From Flavobacterium sp. UBA2787 (lineage in GTDB: Bacteria; Bacteroidota; Bacteroidia; Flavobacteriales; Flavobacteriaceae): DNA of 52,867 nucleotides. Both the position numbers and the translations under genes were made by a program. Below the pieces are notes generated by a model, which saw only the letters and a program-made list of their open reading frames with translations, was not told where the DNA came from and ran no database searches. The stretch spans positions 1 to 52,867 of the forward strand of contig DEHZ01000006.1 of the NCBI GenBank assembly GCA_002352205.1, written 5' to 3'. How positions within the stretch are numbered: position 1 is the first letter of the stretch; every line of letters starts with the position of its first letter. Below are positions 1-7,204 of this stretch, one piece after another.

Positions 1-38
1 ATTTTTCATTAAAAAGATAGAAATTAAAGCTAATAATA

Positions 39-70
39 AAAAACTCCTGATTAACGTCAGGAGTTTTTTT
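39..70. terminator. Intrinsic terminator hairpin
   Basis: A 12-bp perfect stem (positions 39-50 with 57-68, core ACTCCTGA/TCAGGAGT) with a six-base loop, flanked by A-rich sequence on the left and a T run on the right. It can terminate transcription in either direction and probably ends a gene lying off the left edge. No gene is visible in bases 1-189. Confidence 0.75.
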
Positions 71-189
71 TATCGATAAAAATCACTTCACTTTGAGTTA
101 AACGTTTAAATCTTCACTTGAACGACTTTAGTGTTTATTATTTTTTCTAATGATTAGATTTACAGCAGTATATTTCTAAATATAGTTTA

Positions 190-549
190 ATGAAAAGGAT
201 TGTAGTAGTTTTTATAATAGGATTAATTTTAATTGGATGCGAATCAGAATCTGCGGAACTTGATACGCAAGGATTTAATTTACCAGAATGGCTGAAAGGA
301 GATTACGAAGGAGTTCATACTGGTGAATATCTTCAAATTTCAAATCAAAACATTTTATTTAAAGTAGAAGAAGAAGTTTATCAATTTCAACCTAACATGA
401 TTATATCGGAAGAAGAAAATGAAAATAGATATATCATAATCACCGAAACCGATATTTTAATTTTTAACAAAACAACATTAGAAGAAGAAATAAACTTTCA
501 GTTTAATGATTTGAATTTAGGCTGGTTCCGAAATGAAAAAATCGAATAA
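190..549 (+). CDS. Small putative lipoprotein, unknown function
   Basis: 119-residue protein. An N-terminal hydrophobic stretch is followed by a lipobox ending LIGC (Cys17), so it is predicted to be lipidated and anchored in the envelope. The mature part is acidic and beta-like, with no motif I recognise. It stands alone: the gene on its left is off-window, and the gene to its right is convergent and shares a bidirectional terminator with it. The initiator ATG is the only sensible start, because the signal sequence begins directly at it. No function can be assigned. Confidence 0.7.
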   Translation: MKRIVVVFIIGLILIGCESESAELDTQGFNLPEWLKGDYEGVHTGEYLQISNQNILFKVEEEVYQFQPNMIISEEENENRYIIITETDILIFNKTTLEEEINFQFNDLNLGWFRNEKIE

Positions 550-560
550 CATCAAAATAA

Positions 561-597
561 AAAAACCCAACAATTCAGATAATCGTTGGGATTTTTC
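561..597. terminator. Bidirectional terminator between convergent genes
   Basis: Inverted repeat CCCAACAATT (566-575) and AATCGTTGGG (581-590), flanked by A and T runs. The single mismatch becomes a G-U pair in the minus-strand transcript, so it fits the minus-strand aminotransferase slightly better. It lies between two convergent stop codons. Confidence 0.75.
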
Positions 598-614
598 ATT
601 TATGAATAATATTC

Positions 615-1805
615 CTATTTGTTGTAAACCTTTAAAGCTTCTTTTAAAATTCTAACAGATTTAATAAGGTCTTCTTTCTTTAATACATAAGCAATTCGCA
701 CTTCATCTAAACCAACATTTGGAGTAGAATAAAACCCAGCTGCAGGTGCAACCATCACAGTTTCGCCATTAAAATCATATGATTCTAATAACCACTGTGC
801 AAAATTATCTGCATTTTTAACCGGAAGTTTAGCAATACAGTAAAAAGCTCCTTTTGGAGTAGCTACTTTTACACCTTCAATTTGATTTAATTCCGCAATT
901 AAAGTATCTCTTCGGTCTTTGTATTCTGTAATTACTTCATCAAAATAGCTTTGAGGTGTATCTAAAGCTGCTTCACTTGCAATTTGAGCAAATGTTGGAG
1001 GACTCAATCTGGCCTGAGCAAACTTCATTGCAGCTGCCATAACTTCTTTGTTTTTTGAAACAATACAACCAATTCGAGCTCCACACATACTATATCGTTT
1101 AGAAACAGAATCAATCATAATAGCATGTTGTTCAATTCCAGGAACATTCATCACAGAGAAATGTTTGTCACCATCATAAATAAATTCGCGGTAAACTTCG
1201 TCAGCAATTAAAAATAAATCATGCTTTTTTACTAATTCAGCTAACTGAAATATTTCTTCTTTTGAATATAGATATCCGGTTGGATTTCCGGGATTACAAA
1301 TTAAAATTGCTTTTGTTTTTGGTGTAATTAATTTTTCAAAATCAGCTATAGGAGGAAGGGCAAAACCTTCATCAATAGTTGAAATTACCGGTACAACTTT
1401 TACGCCTGATGCGGTTGAAAAGCCATTATAATTGGCATAAAATGGTTCAGGAATGATAATTTCATCATCGGTATCCATTGTGCTTCCCATAGCAAATAAC
1501 AAGGCCTCAGAACCACCGGTTGTAATGATGATATCTTCAATATTAATTGGTAAATTATGTTTTTGATAATACTCAGATAATTTTCTTCGGTAACTTTCAA
1601 ATCCGGCAGAATGACTGTATTCTAATACTTCTATATCAATATTTTTGATAGAATTCATAGCTACTACCGGGGTTTTAATATCGGGTTGACCAATGTTCAA
1701 GTGATACACTTTAGTACCTCGTTTTTTTGCAATTTCTGAATATGGAACCAATTTTCTGATTGGTGATTCTGGCATTTGTTGACCTTTTTTGGAAATCTTA
1801 GGCAT
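615..1805 (-). CDS. PLP-dependent aminotransferase, class I (aspartate aminotransferase-like)
   Basis: 396-residue fold-type I PLP enzyme expected to transfer the amino group of aspartate or a related amino acid to 2-oxoglutarate in the cytoplasm. Visible hallmarks are NIGQPDIKTP near the N terminus, the phosphate-binding GGSEALLFAMG, CNPGNPTGYLY, the ADEVYREF segment, and SVSKRYSMCGARIG, which carries the Schiff-base lysine (Lys236). The frame is open upstream to 1856, but those 17 residues are not protein-like for the family. The ATG at 1803-1805 (MPKISKKGQQMPES) matches the usual flavobacterial start and length, so I chose it. The exact substrate (Asp, aromatic or other) cannot be read from the sequence. 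Confidence 0.88.
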   Translation of the reverse strand: MPKISKKGQQMPESPIRKLVPYSEIAKKRGTKVYHLNIGQPDIKTPVVAMNSIKNIDIEVLEYSHSAGFESYRRKLSEYYQKHNLPINIEDIIITTGGSEALLFAMGSTMDTDDEIIIPEPFYANYNGFSTASGVKVVPVISTIDEGFALPPIADFEKLITPKTKAILICNPGNPTGYLYSKEEIFQLAELVKKHDLFLIADEVYREFIYDGDKHFSVMNVPGIEQHAIMIDSVSKRYSMCGARIGCIVSKNKEVMAAAMKFAQARLSPPTFAQIASEAALDTPQSYFDEVITEYKDRRDTLIAELNQIEGVKVATPKGAFYCIAKLPVKNADNFAQWLLESYDFNGETVMVAPAAGFYSTPNVGLDEVRIAYVLKKEDLIKSVRILKEALKVYNK

Positions 1806-1929
1806 ACTGATTATTTTTTGAAATGCAAATTTGCGATTTTTTTTATTCAGACCCAATGCTTTTTAAGGATATATTTATATGAATTGGTTTTTAGAGGCAA
1901 AATTTGTATTTTTATTTAAAATATTGCTT

Positions 1930-3258
1930 ATGAAATTCACTTTTGTCATTCTTTTATTTTTTTTATTTCCAACTTCATTTTACAGTCAAGAAGGATTTCA
2001 ATATTATTCTAAGAAAGATAAAATTGTAATTCCGTTTAAATTGATAAATAACCTGATTTTCATTCCATTAGAAGTTAATGGTGTTGACTTAACCTTTCTG
2101 CTCGATACTGGTGTTGAGGAATCAATCTTATTCAGTTTGGAGGACAAAGAAGAATTGAAATTTAATAATGTTGAGAAAATAAAATTACGAGGTTTAGGAA
2201 GTTCTGACTTTATTGAAGGATTAAAGTCATCAGGAAACAGAGTGGTTTTTAAAGATGCTATTATTGATCAAAAACATGACATTTACATTATTCTTGACGA
2301 AGAATTTAACTTTTCCAGTAGTGTAGGAATTCCTGTTAATGGCATTATAGGTTATCAGTTTTTTAAAAATTTTAGAGTCGAAATTAATTATCTCAAACAG
2401 AAAATATTTGTTTACAATCCATCTAAGGAAATTAAAAGTAAAAAAATAAAAAAGTTTGAAGAGTTTACTATTTCTTTTCATAATAGTAAACCATTCATAA
2501 GTTCATTATTTGGATTTGATTCTGAAAAAGTTGACGGTAGATTACTTTTAGATTTGGGGAATAGTGATGCTTTTTGGTTTTTTTCTAATAGAATAAAGGA
2601 TTTCAAATTTTCTGCCAATGCATTTGATGATTTTTTAGGAAGAGGTTTTAATGGTGCTATTTATGGTAAAAGAACAAAACTTGATTCTTTTACATTTGAT
2701 AAATTCTGTTTTAAAAGTCCTTATGTTGCAATACCTGACTCAACCTCTTTACAAAATATAAAATGGGCGGAAAACAGAATTGGTTCAATTGGAGGTGAAA
2801 TTTTTAAACGTTTTTCAGTCATTTTAGACTTCCAATCAAGCAAACTCTACTTGAAAAAGAATAAAAACTTTAATATGCCTTTTGAGTATAACATGAGTGG
2901 TATTGAAATTAATCACGCGGGTTTACAATGGATTCAAGAAGAAGTGAAATTGAATGTATTAACAAAAGATAAAACATCGTATGATAATTTAATTAAAGGG
3001 AGTGATAGCTTTAAATATAAATTTGTTCTAAAACCGGTATACATAATTGCTCATATCAGAAAAGATTCTCCGGCTGATATTTGCGGTTTAAAAAAAGGTG
3101 ATATAATTGTTTCAATTAATGCTCATGGTACTGATAGATACTCACTTCAAGAAGTAAATGCTCTTTTGAAATCGGAAGAAGGGAAAAAAATTAATTTTGA
3201 AGTTGATAGGGGTAACAGACGAATGAAATTTACCTTTTATTTAAAAAGTATTTTATAA
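1930..3258 (+). CDS. Exported retropepsin-like aspartyl protease with C-terminal PDZ domain
   Basis: 442-residue protein with an N-terminal signal peptide (MKFTFVILLFFLFPTSFYSQ). Two pepsin-like half-domains follow. The first has the catalytic motif FLLDTGVEES (Asp59). The second has LLLDLGNSDAFW (Asp208), where the usual Thr/Ser after Asp is Leu. A PDZ domain occupies roughly the last 80 residues (KDSPADICGLKKGDIIVSI). The architecture matches the common Bacteroidetes clan AA protease plus PDZ family, probably periplasmic. The longer ORF from 1879 adds 17 residues before the signal peptide. The ATG at 1930 gives a normal signal peptide and is preferred. Substrate unknown. Confidence 0.82.
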   Translation: MKFTFVILLFFLFPTSFYSQEGFQYYSKKDKIVIPFKLINNLIFIPLEVNGVDLTFLLDTGVEESILFSLEDKEELKFNNVEKIKLRGLGSSDFIEGLKSSGNRVVFKDAIIDQKHDIYIILDEEFNFSSSVGIPVNGIIGYQFFKNFRVEINYLKQKIFVYNPSKEIKSKKIKKFEEFTISFHNSKPFISSLFGFDSEKVDGRLLLDLGNSDAFWFFSNRIKDFKFSANAFDDFLGRGFNGAIYGKRTKLDSFTFDKFCFKSPYVAIPDSTSLQNIKWAENRIGSIGGEIFKRFSVILDFQSSKLYLKKNKNFNMPFEYNMSGIEINHAGLQWIQEEVKLNVLTKDKTSYDNLIKGSDSFKYKFVLKPVYIIAHIRKDSPADICGLKKGDIIVSINAHGTDRYSLQEVNALLKSEEGKKINFEVDRGNRRMKFTFYLKSIL

Positions 3259-3283
3259 AAAAATCCCTTCTTTCGAAGGGATT
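3255..3283 (-). terminator. Intrinsic terminator of the DUF1573 gene
   Basis: Stem AATCCCTTC (3262-3270) and GAAGGGATT (3275-3283), loop TTTC. On the minus strand it is followed by a run of seven Ts; on the plus strand the following bases are not T-rich. It therefore serves the minus-strand gene ending at 3289. Confidence 0.8.
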
Positions 3284-3288
3284 AAATA

Positions 3289-3723
3289 TTATTGCATCGG
3301 ACCAACTTTTTTCTTTTCCATTAAATTAACCTCCGGACGTTCTAAAACTTCTCCTTTTATTTTAAGATGGACTTTTCCGCCTTCAACATTCACTGCGTTG
3401 GTTTCTACAGTGATGCTTTTTCTGATTGGACCAGTTGCCATATTATATTTTACCTCTATTTTATCCGATTTTCCGGGCATAATTGGCTCTTTAGGTTTAG
3501 ATGGAACTGTACAACCACAAGTTGATTGAACATTGGTTATAAGTAAAGGTGCATCTCCGGTGTTTGTAAATTCAAATACTCGAACGCCATTATCATTGTC
3601 TTTATAAACTTTTCCGTAGTCTATCGTATTGTCTTTGGCCTTAAACTCAATTTTTGGGCCTTTCTGAGCAAAAGCAGTCAAGCTAATAAAGCTAAATACA
3701 GCAAAAAATAAAATTCTTTTCAT
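3289..3723 (-). CDS. Exported DUF1573 domain protein
   Basis: 144-residue protein with a clear Sec signal peptide (MKRILFFAVFSFISLTAFAQ) and one DUF1573 immunoglobulin-like domain. Typical family features are DYGKVYKDND, VFEFTNTGDAPLLITNV, STCGCTVPSKP and PGKSDKIEVKYN. DUF1573 proteins are small periplasmic or surface proteins abundant in Bacteroidetes; no biochemical role is established. The frame extends upstream to 3768, but the ATG at 3723 begins the signal peptide and is the likely start. It is divergent from valS. Confidence 0.85.
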   Translation of the reverse strand: MKRILFFAVFSFISLTAFAQKGPKIEFKAKDNTIDYGKVYKDNDNGVRVFEFTNTGDAPLLITNVQSTCGCTVPSKPKEPIMPGKSDKIEVKYNMATGPIRKSITVETNAVNVEGGKVHLKIKGEVLERPEVNLMEKKKVGPMQ

Positions 3724-3812
3724 GGTTATGTGTTTTTGGGTTCTGTAAAAATAGTCACTTTTGTTCAAATTACAAATACTAATTTCTTTTTTAATACTTC
3801 TGACTAAATCGT

Positions 3813-3820
3813 TACTTTTG
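3813..3820 (+). promoter_or_regulatory. TAnnTTTG promoter element for valS
   Basis: TACTTTTG matches the Bacteroidetes -7 consensus TAnnTTTG exactly. Transcription would start near 3827 and give an untranslated leader of about 75 bases before the valS ATG. No clear -33 TTG is seen. Confidence 0.55.
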
Positions 3821-3902
3821 CATCATAATACAAAAACCAGACCAAATTGAAATTTTTATCAAATAGATGATTTTTCAATTTATAACCATATAATTTATAT
3901 TT

Positions 3903-6533
3903 ATGTCTATTCCTGCTCAATTTGATGCCAAGCAAGCCGAACAAAAGTGGTATGATTACTGGATGAAAAACAATTATTTTCATTCTAAACCAGACCACAG
4001 AACTCCTTATACAATAGTAATTCCTCCACCAAACGTGACAGGAGTTTTGCACATGGGACACATGTTGAATAATACGATTCAAGATGTTCTAATTCGTCGT
4101 GCTCGTCTAAAAGGATTCAATGCGTGTTGGGTGCCGGGAACTGACCATGCTTCCATTGCAACAGAAGCAAAAGTTGTTGCCAAATTAAAATCAGAAGGAA
4201 TAAATAAATCCGATTTAACGCGTGAAGAATTTCTAAAGCACGCTTACGATTGGACTGATAAGTACGGAGGAACTATTCTGGAACAACTGAAACAATTAGG
4301 TTGTTCTTGCGATTGGGACAGAACTAAATTCACCATGGATGAAGATATGTCAGCTTCTGTAATTAAATCGTTCGTAGATTTATACAACAAAGGAATGATT
4401 TATCGTGGTTATCGAATGGTAAACTGGGATCCGGAAGCAAAAACTACTTTGTCTGATGAAGAAGTTATTCATGAAGAACGTCAAGGAAATTTATATTACA
4501 TTAATTATAAAGTTGAAGGCACTAACGATTTTTTAACCATTGCCACAACGCGTCCTGAAACAATTTTTGGTGATACGGCTATTTGTATCAATCCAAATGA
4601 TGAACGATTTTTTCATTTGAAAGGCAAAAAAGCAATTATTCCAATTTGCAATAGAGTTATTCCCATTATTGAAGATGACTATGTTGATGTAGAATTTGGA
4701 ACGGGTTGCTTAAAAGTAACTCCAGCTCACGATGTAAACGATAAAGTTTTAGGCGATAAACACAATCTTGAAATCATTGATATTTTCAATGAAGATGCTT
4801 CTTTAAACAGTTTCGGATTACACTACCAAGGAAAAGACAGATTTGTAGTTAGAGAAGAAATTTCAAAAGAATTAGAATCTATTGGAGCTTTGGTTAAAAC
4901 TGAAATTCACATCAATAAAGTAGGAACTTCTGAAAGAACTAAAGCAGTTATTGAACCACGATTATCTGACCAATGGTTTTTAAAGATGGATGAATTGGTT
5001 AAGCCAGCCATCAAAGCCGTTTTAGAAACAGAAGAAGTAAAATTATATCCAAGCAAATTCAACAACACCTACCGTCATTGGATGGAAAATATTCGCGATT
5101 GGAATATTTCTCGTCAATTGTGGTGGGGTCAACAAATTCCTGCTTATTTCTATGGTGAAGGAAAGGAAGATTACGTTGTTGCAGAAAACATTGATGAAGC
5201 TTTAGTTTTGGCTAAAGTTAAAACGGGCAACCCGCAACTCGAAACCCGCAACCTTAAACAAGACGCCGATGCATTAGACACTTGGTTCTCTTCTTGGTTA
5301 TGGCCAATGGCTGTTTTTGGTGGAATTTTAAATCCAGAAAATGAAGATTTTAAATACTATTATCCAACCAATGATTTAGTTACAGGTCCGGATATTTTAT
5401 TCTTTTGGGTGGCTCGTATGATTATTGCAGGTTATGAATATACTGGTAAAAAACCATTTTCGAATGTTTATTTAACCGGTTTGGTTCGTGATAAACAACG
5501 TCGTAAGATGTCAAAATCATTAGGAAATTCTCCTGATCCATTAGATTTAATTGAAAAATTTGGAGCTGATGGCGTTCGTGTTGGATTATTATTGAGTGCT
5601 TCTGCCGGAAATGACATCATGTTTGATGAGGAATTATGTAATAACGGAAAAGCTTTCGCCAATAAAATTTGGAATGCATTTCGATTAATTAAAGGTTGGG
5701 AAGTTGCCGATATTGCTCAACCGGAAGCATCAAAAATTGCGATTGATTGGTACGAAGCTAAACTACAACAAACCCTTGCTGAAATTGAAGATAATTTTGA
5801 AAAATACAGATTATCCGATGCGTTAATGGGAATTTATAAGTTAGTTTGGGATGATTTCTGTTCGTGGTTCTTGGAAATTATCAAACCGGCTTACCAACAA
5901 CCAATTGACAAAGCAACTTTTGATAAAGCGATTGAATTGTTAGAAGCCAATTTGAAATTATTGCATCCATTCATGCCTTTCTTAACCGAAGAAATTTGGC
6001 AATATATTGCAGAAAGAACTCCGGAACAAGCGTTGATTATTTCAGAATGGCCAACAATGCAAAACACAAATCCGGATTTAATTGCAGAATTTGATTTTGT
6101 TATTGAAGTTATTGCTGGTATTCGAACCATTCGTAAACAAAAAAACATTGCTAATAAAGATAGTATTGATTTAAAAATCATCAACAATGAGAAAAATGCC
6201 ACTACTTTTGATGCTGTAATCATTAAATTAGGAAATATTGAAAACCTAGAATATGTAACAGAAGCAGTAAATGGAGCATTGACTTATCGTGTAAAATCAA
6301 ATGAATATTTTATTCCAATTGCCGGAAATATTGATGTTGCCGCTGAAATTGAAAAACTGGAAGAGGAATTAAAATACATTCAAGGTTTCTTGAAATCAGT
6401 TCAAGTGAAGCTTTCAAATGAAAAATTTGTAGCCAATGCAAAACCTGAAATTATTGCCAACGAACGAAACAAAGAAGCAGATGCATTGGCAAAAATTGCC
6501 ACCATCGAACAGAGTTTAGCAAGTTTAAAATAA
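3903..6533 (+). CDS. valS: Valyl-tRNA synthetase
   Basis: 876-residue class Ia aminoacyl-tRNA synthetase that charges tRNA-Val in the cytoplasm. It shows the HIGH-type signature PPPNVTGVLHMGH (about residue 40-52), the CP1 editing domain (TIATTRPETIFGDTA), the KMSKS loop RRKMSKSLGNSPDP (about 531-545), the anticodon-binding region, and the C-terminal coiled-coil arm (EKLEEELKYIQGFLKSVQVKL). Length is normal for the family. An unusual stretch at about residues 440-452 (TGNPQLETRNLK) is encoded by a GC-rich tandem repeat, described in the findings. The ATG at 3903 gives the expected N terminus. Confidence 0.97.
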   Translation: MSIPAQFDAKQAEQKWYDYWMKNNYFHSKPDHRTPYTIVIPPPNVTGVLHMGHMLNNTIQDVLIRRARLKGFNACWVPGTDHASIATEAKVVAKLKSEGINKSDLTREEFLKHAYDWTDKYGGTILEQLKQLGCSCDWDRTKFTMDEDMSASVIKSFVDLYNKGMIYRGYRMVNWDPEAKTTLSDEEVIHEERQGNLYYINYKVEGTNDFLTIATTRPETIFGDTAICINPNDERFFHLKGKKAIIPICNRVIPIIEDDYVDVEFGTGCLKVTPAHDVNDKVLGDKHNLEIIDIFNEDASLNSFGLHYQGKDRFVVREEISKELESIGALVKTEIHINKVGTSERTKAVIEPRLSDQWFLKMDELVKPAIKAVLETEEVKLYPSKFNNTYRHWMENIRDWNISRQLWWGQQIPAYFYGEGKEDYVVAENIDEALVLAKVKTGNPQLETRNLKQDADALDTWFSSWLWPMAVFGGILNPENEDFKYYYPTNDLVTGPDILFFWVARMIIAGYEYTGKKPFSNVYLTGLVRDKQRRKMSKSLGNSPDPLDLIEKFGADGVRVGLLLSASAGNDIMFDEELCNNGKAFANKIWNAFRLIKGWEVADIAQPEASKIAIDWYEAKLQQTLAEIEDNFEKYRLSDALMGIYKLVWDDFCSWFLEIIKPAYQQPIDKATFDKAIELLEANLKLLHPFMPFLTEEIWQYIAERTPEQALIISEWPTMQNTNPDLIAEFDFVIEVIAGIRTIRKQKNIANKDSIDLKIINNEKNATTFDAVIIKLGNIENLEYVTEAVNGALTYRVKSNEYFIPIAGNIDVAAEIEKLEEELKYIQGFLKSVQVKLSNEKFVANAKPEIIANERNKEADALAKIATIEQSLASLK
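5223..5256 (+). repeat. GC-rich 14-bp tandem repeat inside valS
   Basis: AACCCGCAAC occurs at 5229-5238 and again at 5243-5252 (14-base period), preceded by a related CGGGC. The composition is far more GC-rich than the flanking codons. The encoded NPQLETRN lies between the catalytic core halves just before the ADALDTWFSSWLWP segment. It resembles short intergenic repeats of flavobacteria, here within a coding frame. Confidence 0.6.
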
Positions 6534-6542
6534 AGCAAACAC

Positions 6543-6573
6543 AAAAATCCCGATTTAATTCGGGATTTTTTTT
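6543..6573. terminator. Bidirectional terminator between valS and small membrane gene
   Basis: Perfect 11-bp stem AAAAATCCCGA (6543-6553) and TCGGGATTTTT (6560-6570) with a six-base loop, flanked by As and Ts. It serves valS and the convergent 44-codon gene. Confidence 0.85.
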
Positions 6574-6586
6574 GGATATAAATTTC

Positions 6587-6721
6587 TTATTTCTTTTTGT
6601 TTTTTTCGTTCATCATGAGCATTACAGCTCCAATTAGTCCAAAGATGACTAACAAGAAAACGCCAATCATGATGAAGGCACCGTTATCCCAAGAGTATAA
6701 AGCAAAAGTTTGTTTAATCAT
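6587..6721 (-). CDS. 44-residue single-pass membrane protein
   Basis: A 45-codon frame (including TAA) encodes a protein beginning MIKQTFALYSWDNGAF, followed by a hydrophobic segment of about 20 residues (IMIGVFLLVIFGLIGAVMLM) and a basic tail NEKNKKK. That is one membrane helix with a positively charged cytoplasmic end. The gene fills the space between the valS terminator and the next minus-strand gene. Its codon use, the terminator placed immediately after its stop, and my recollection of similar SWDNGAF-type micro-proteins in flavobacteria support a real gene. Function unknown. Confidence 0.6.
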   Translation of the reverse strand: MIKQTFALYSWDNGAFIMIGVFLLVIFGLIGAVMLMMNEKNKKK

Positions 6722-6787
6722 TTTGTTAGGTTTTAAGTTAAGTCAAAATTAAAAACCTAACAGCAGATTTTTTATGATAATTATCAG

Positions 6788-7198
6788 TTATAAAAATTTT
6801 GCTTTTAATTCAGGAGTCGGAATCATGCATTCCTCTTTTTTGCCATACCATTTATAACGGTTTCTGGCGATAAAATCATACACAAAATTGCCAAAGCTTC
6901 CTGTAAATGATAAGTAACCAATAATTTTGTGCCAAGAATCTAATTCTTTTGCGATTCGCATCGCTGCTTCAGCTTTGTGAAAATAGGCAACACCGGGTTC
7001 ATAAAGCACGATACTGTCAACTTTCATCGGATTAACACCAATATGTTTCAGAATTTTTTGACCTAATTCTGACTGCAAAGCAACAAACCGAAAAATATCT
7101 TTTTTGTCGTGTTTGATTATGAATTGAACCGAAGAATCACATAAATTGCAAACTCCGTCAAACAAAATTATTTTTTTATCGAGTGGTAATCCTTCCAT
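6788..7198 (-). CDS. Thiol-disulfide oxidoreductase DCC family protein (DUF393)
   Basis: 136-residue protein of the DCC (DUF393) family, named for its N-terminal DGVCNLC motif (here at about residues 14-20), a CxxC centre in a predicted thioredoxin-like fold. Other family features are FVALQSELGQ, a mid-protein DSIVLYE strand and a C-terminal FIARNRYKWYGKKEEC. The start at 7198 places the first strand KIILFDGVCNLC at the usual distance. It lies 6 bases downstream of the mutS2 stop on the same strand, so the two are probably cotranscribed. Substrate not known. Confidence 0.85.
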   Translation of the reverse strand: MEGLPLDKKIILFDGVCNLCDSSVQFIIKHDKKDIFRFVALQSELGQKILKHIGVNPMKVDSIVLYEPGVAYFHKAEAAMRIAKELDSWHKIIGYLSFTGSFGNFVYDFIARNRYKWYGKKEECMIPTPELKAKFL

Positions 7199-7204
7199 AG
7201 TTTT

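Noticed and set aside
3804-4082. 92-codon minus-strand frame over the start of valS
   Set aside because: It lies antisense to the conserved valS N terminus and upstream region and does not resemble a protein family.
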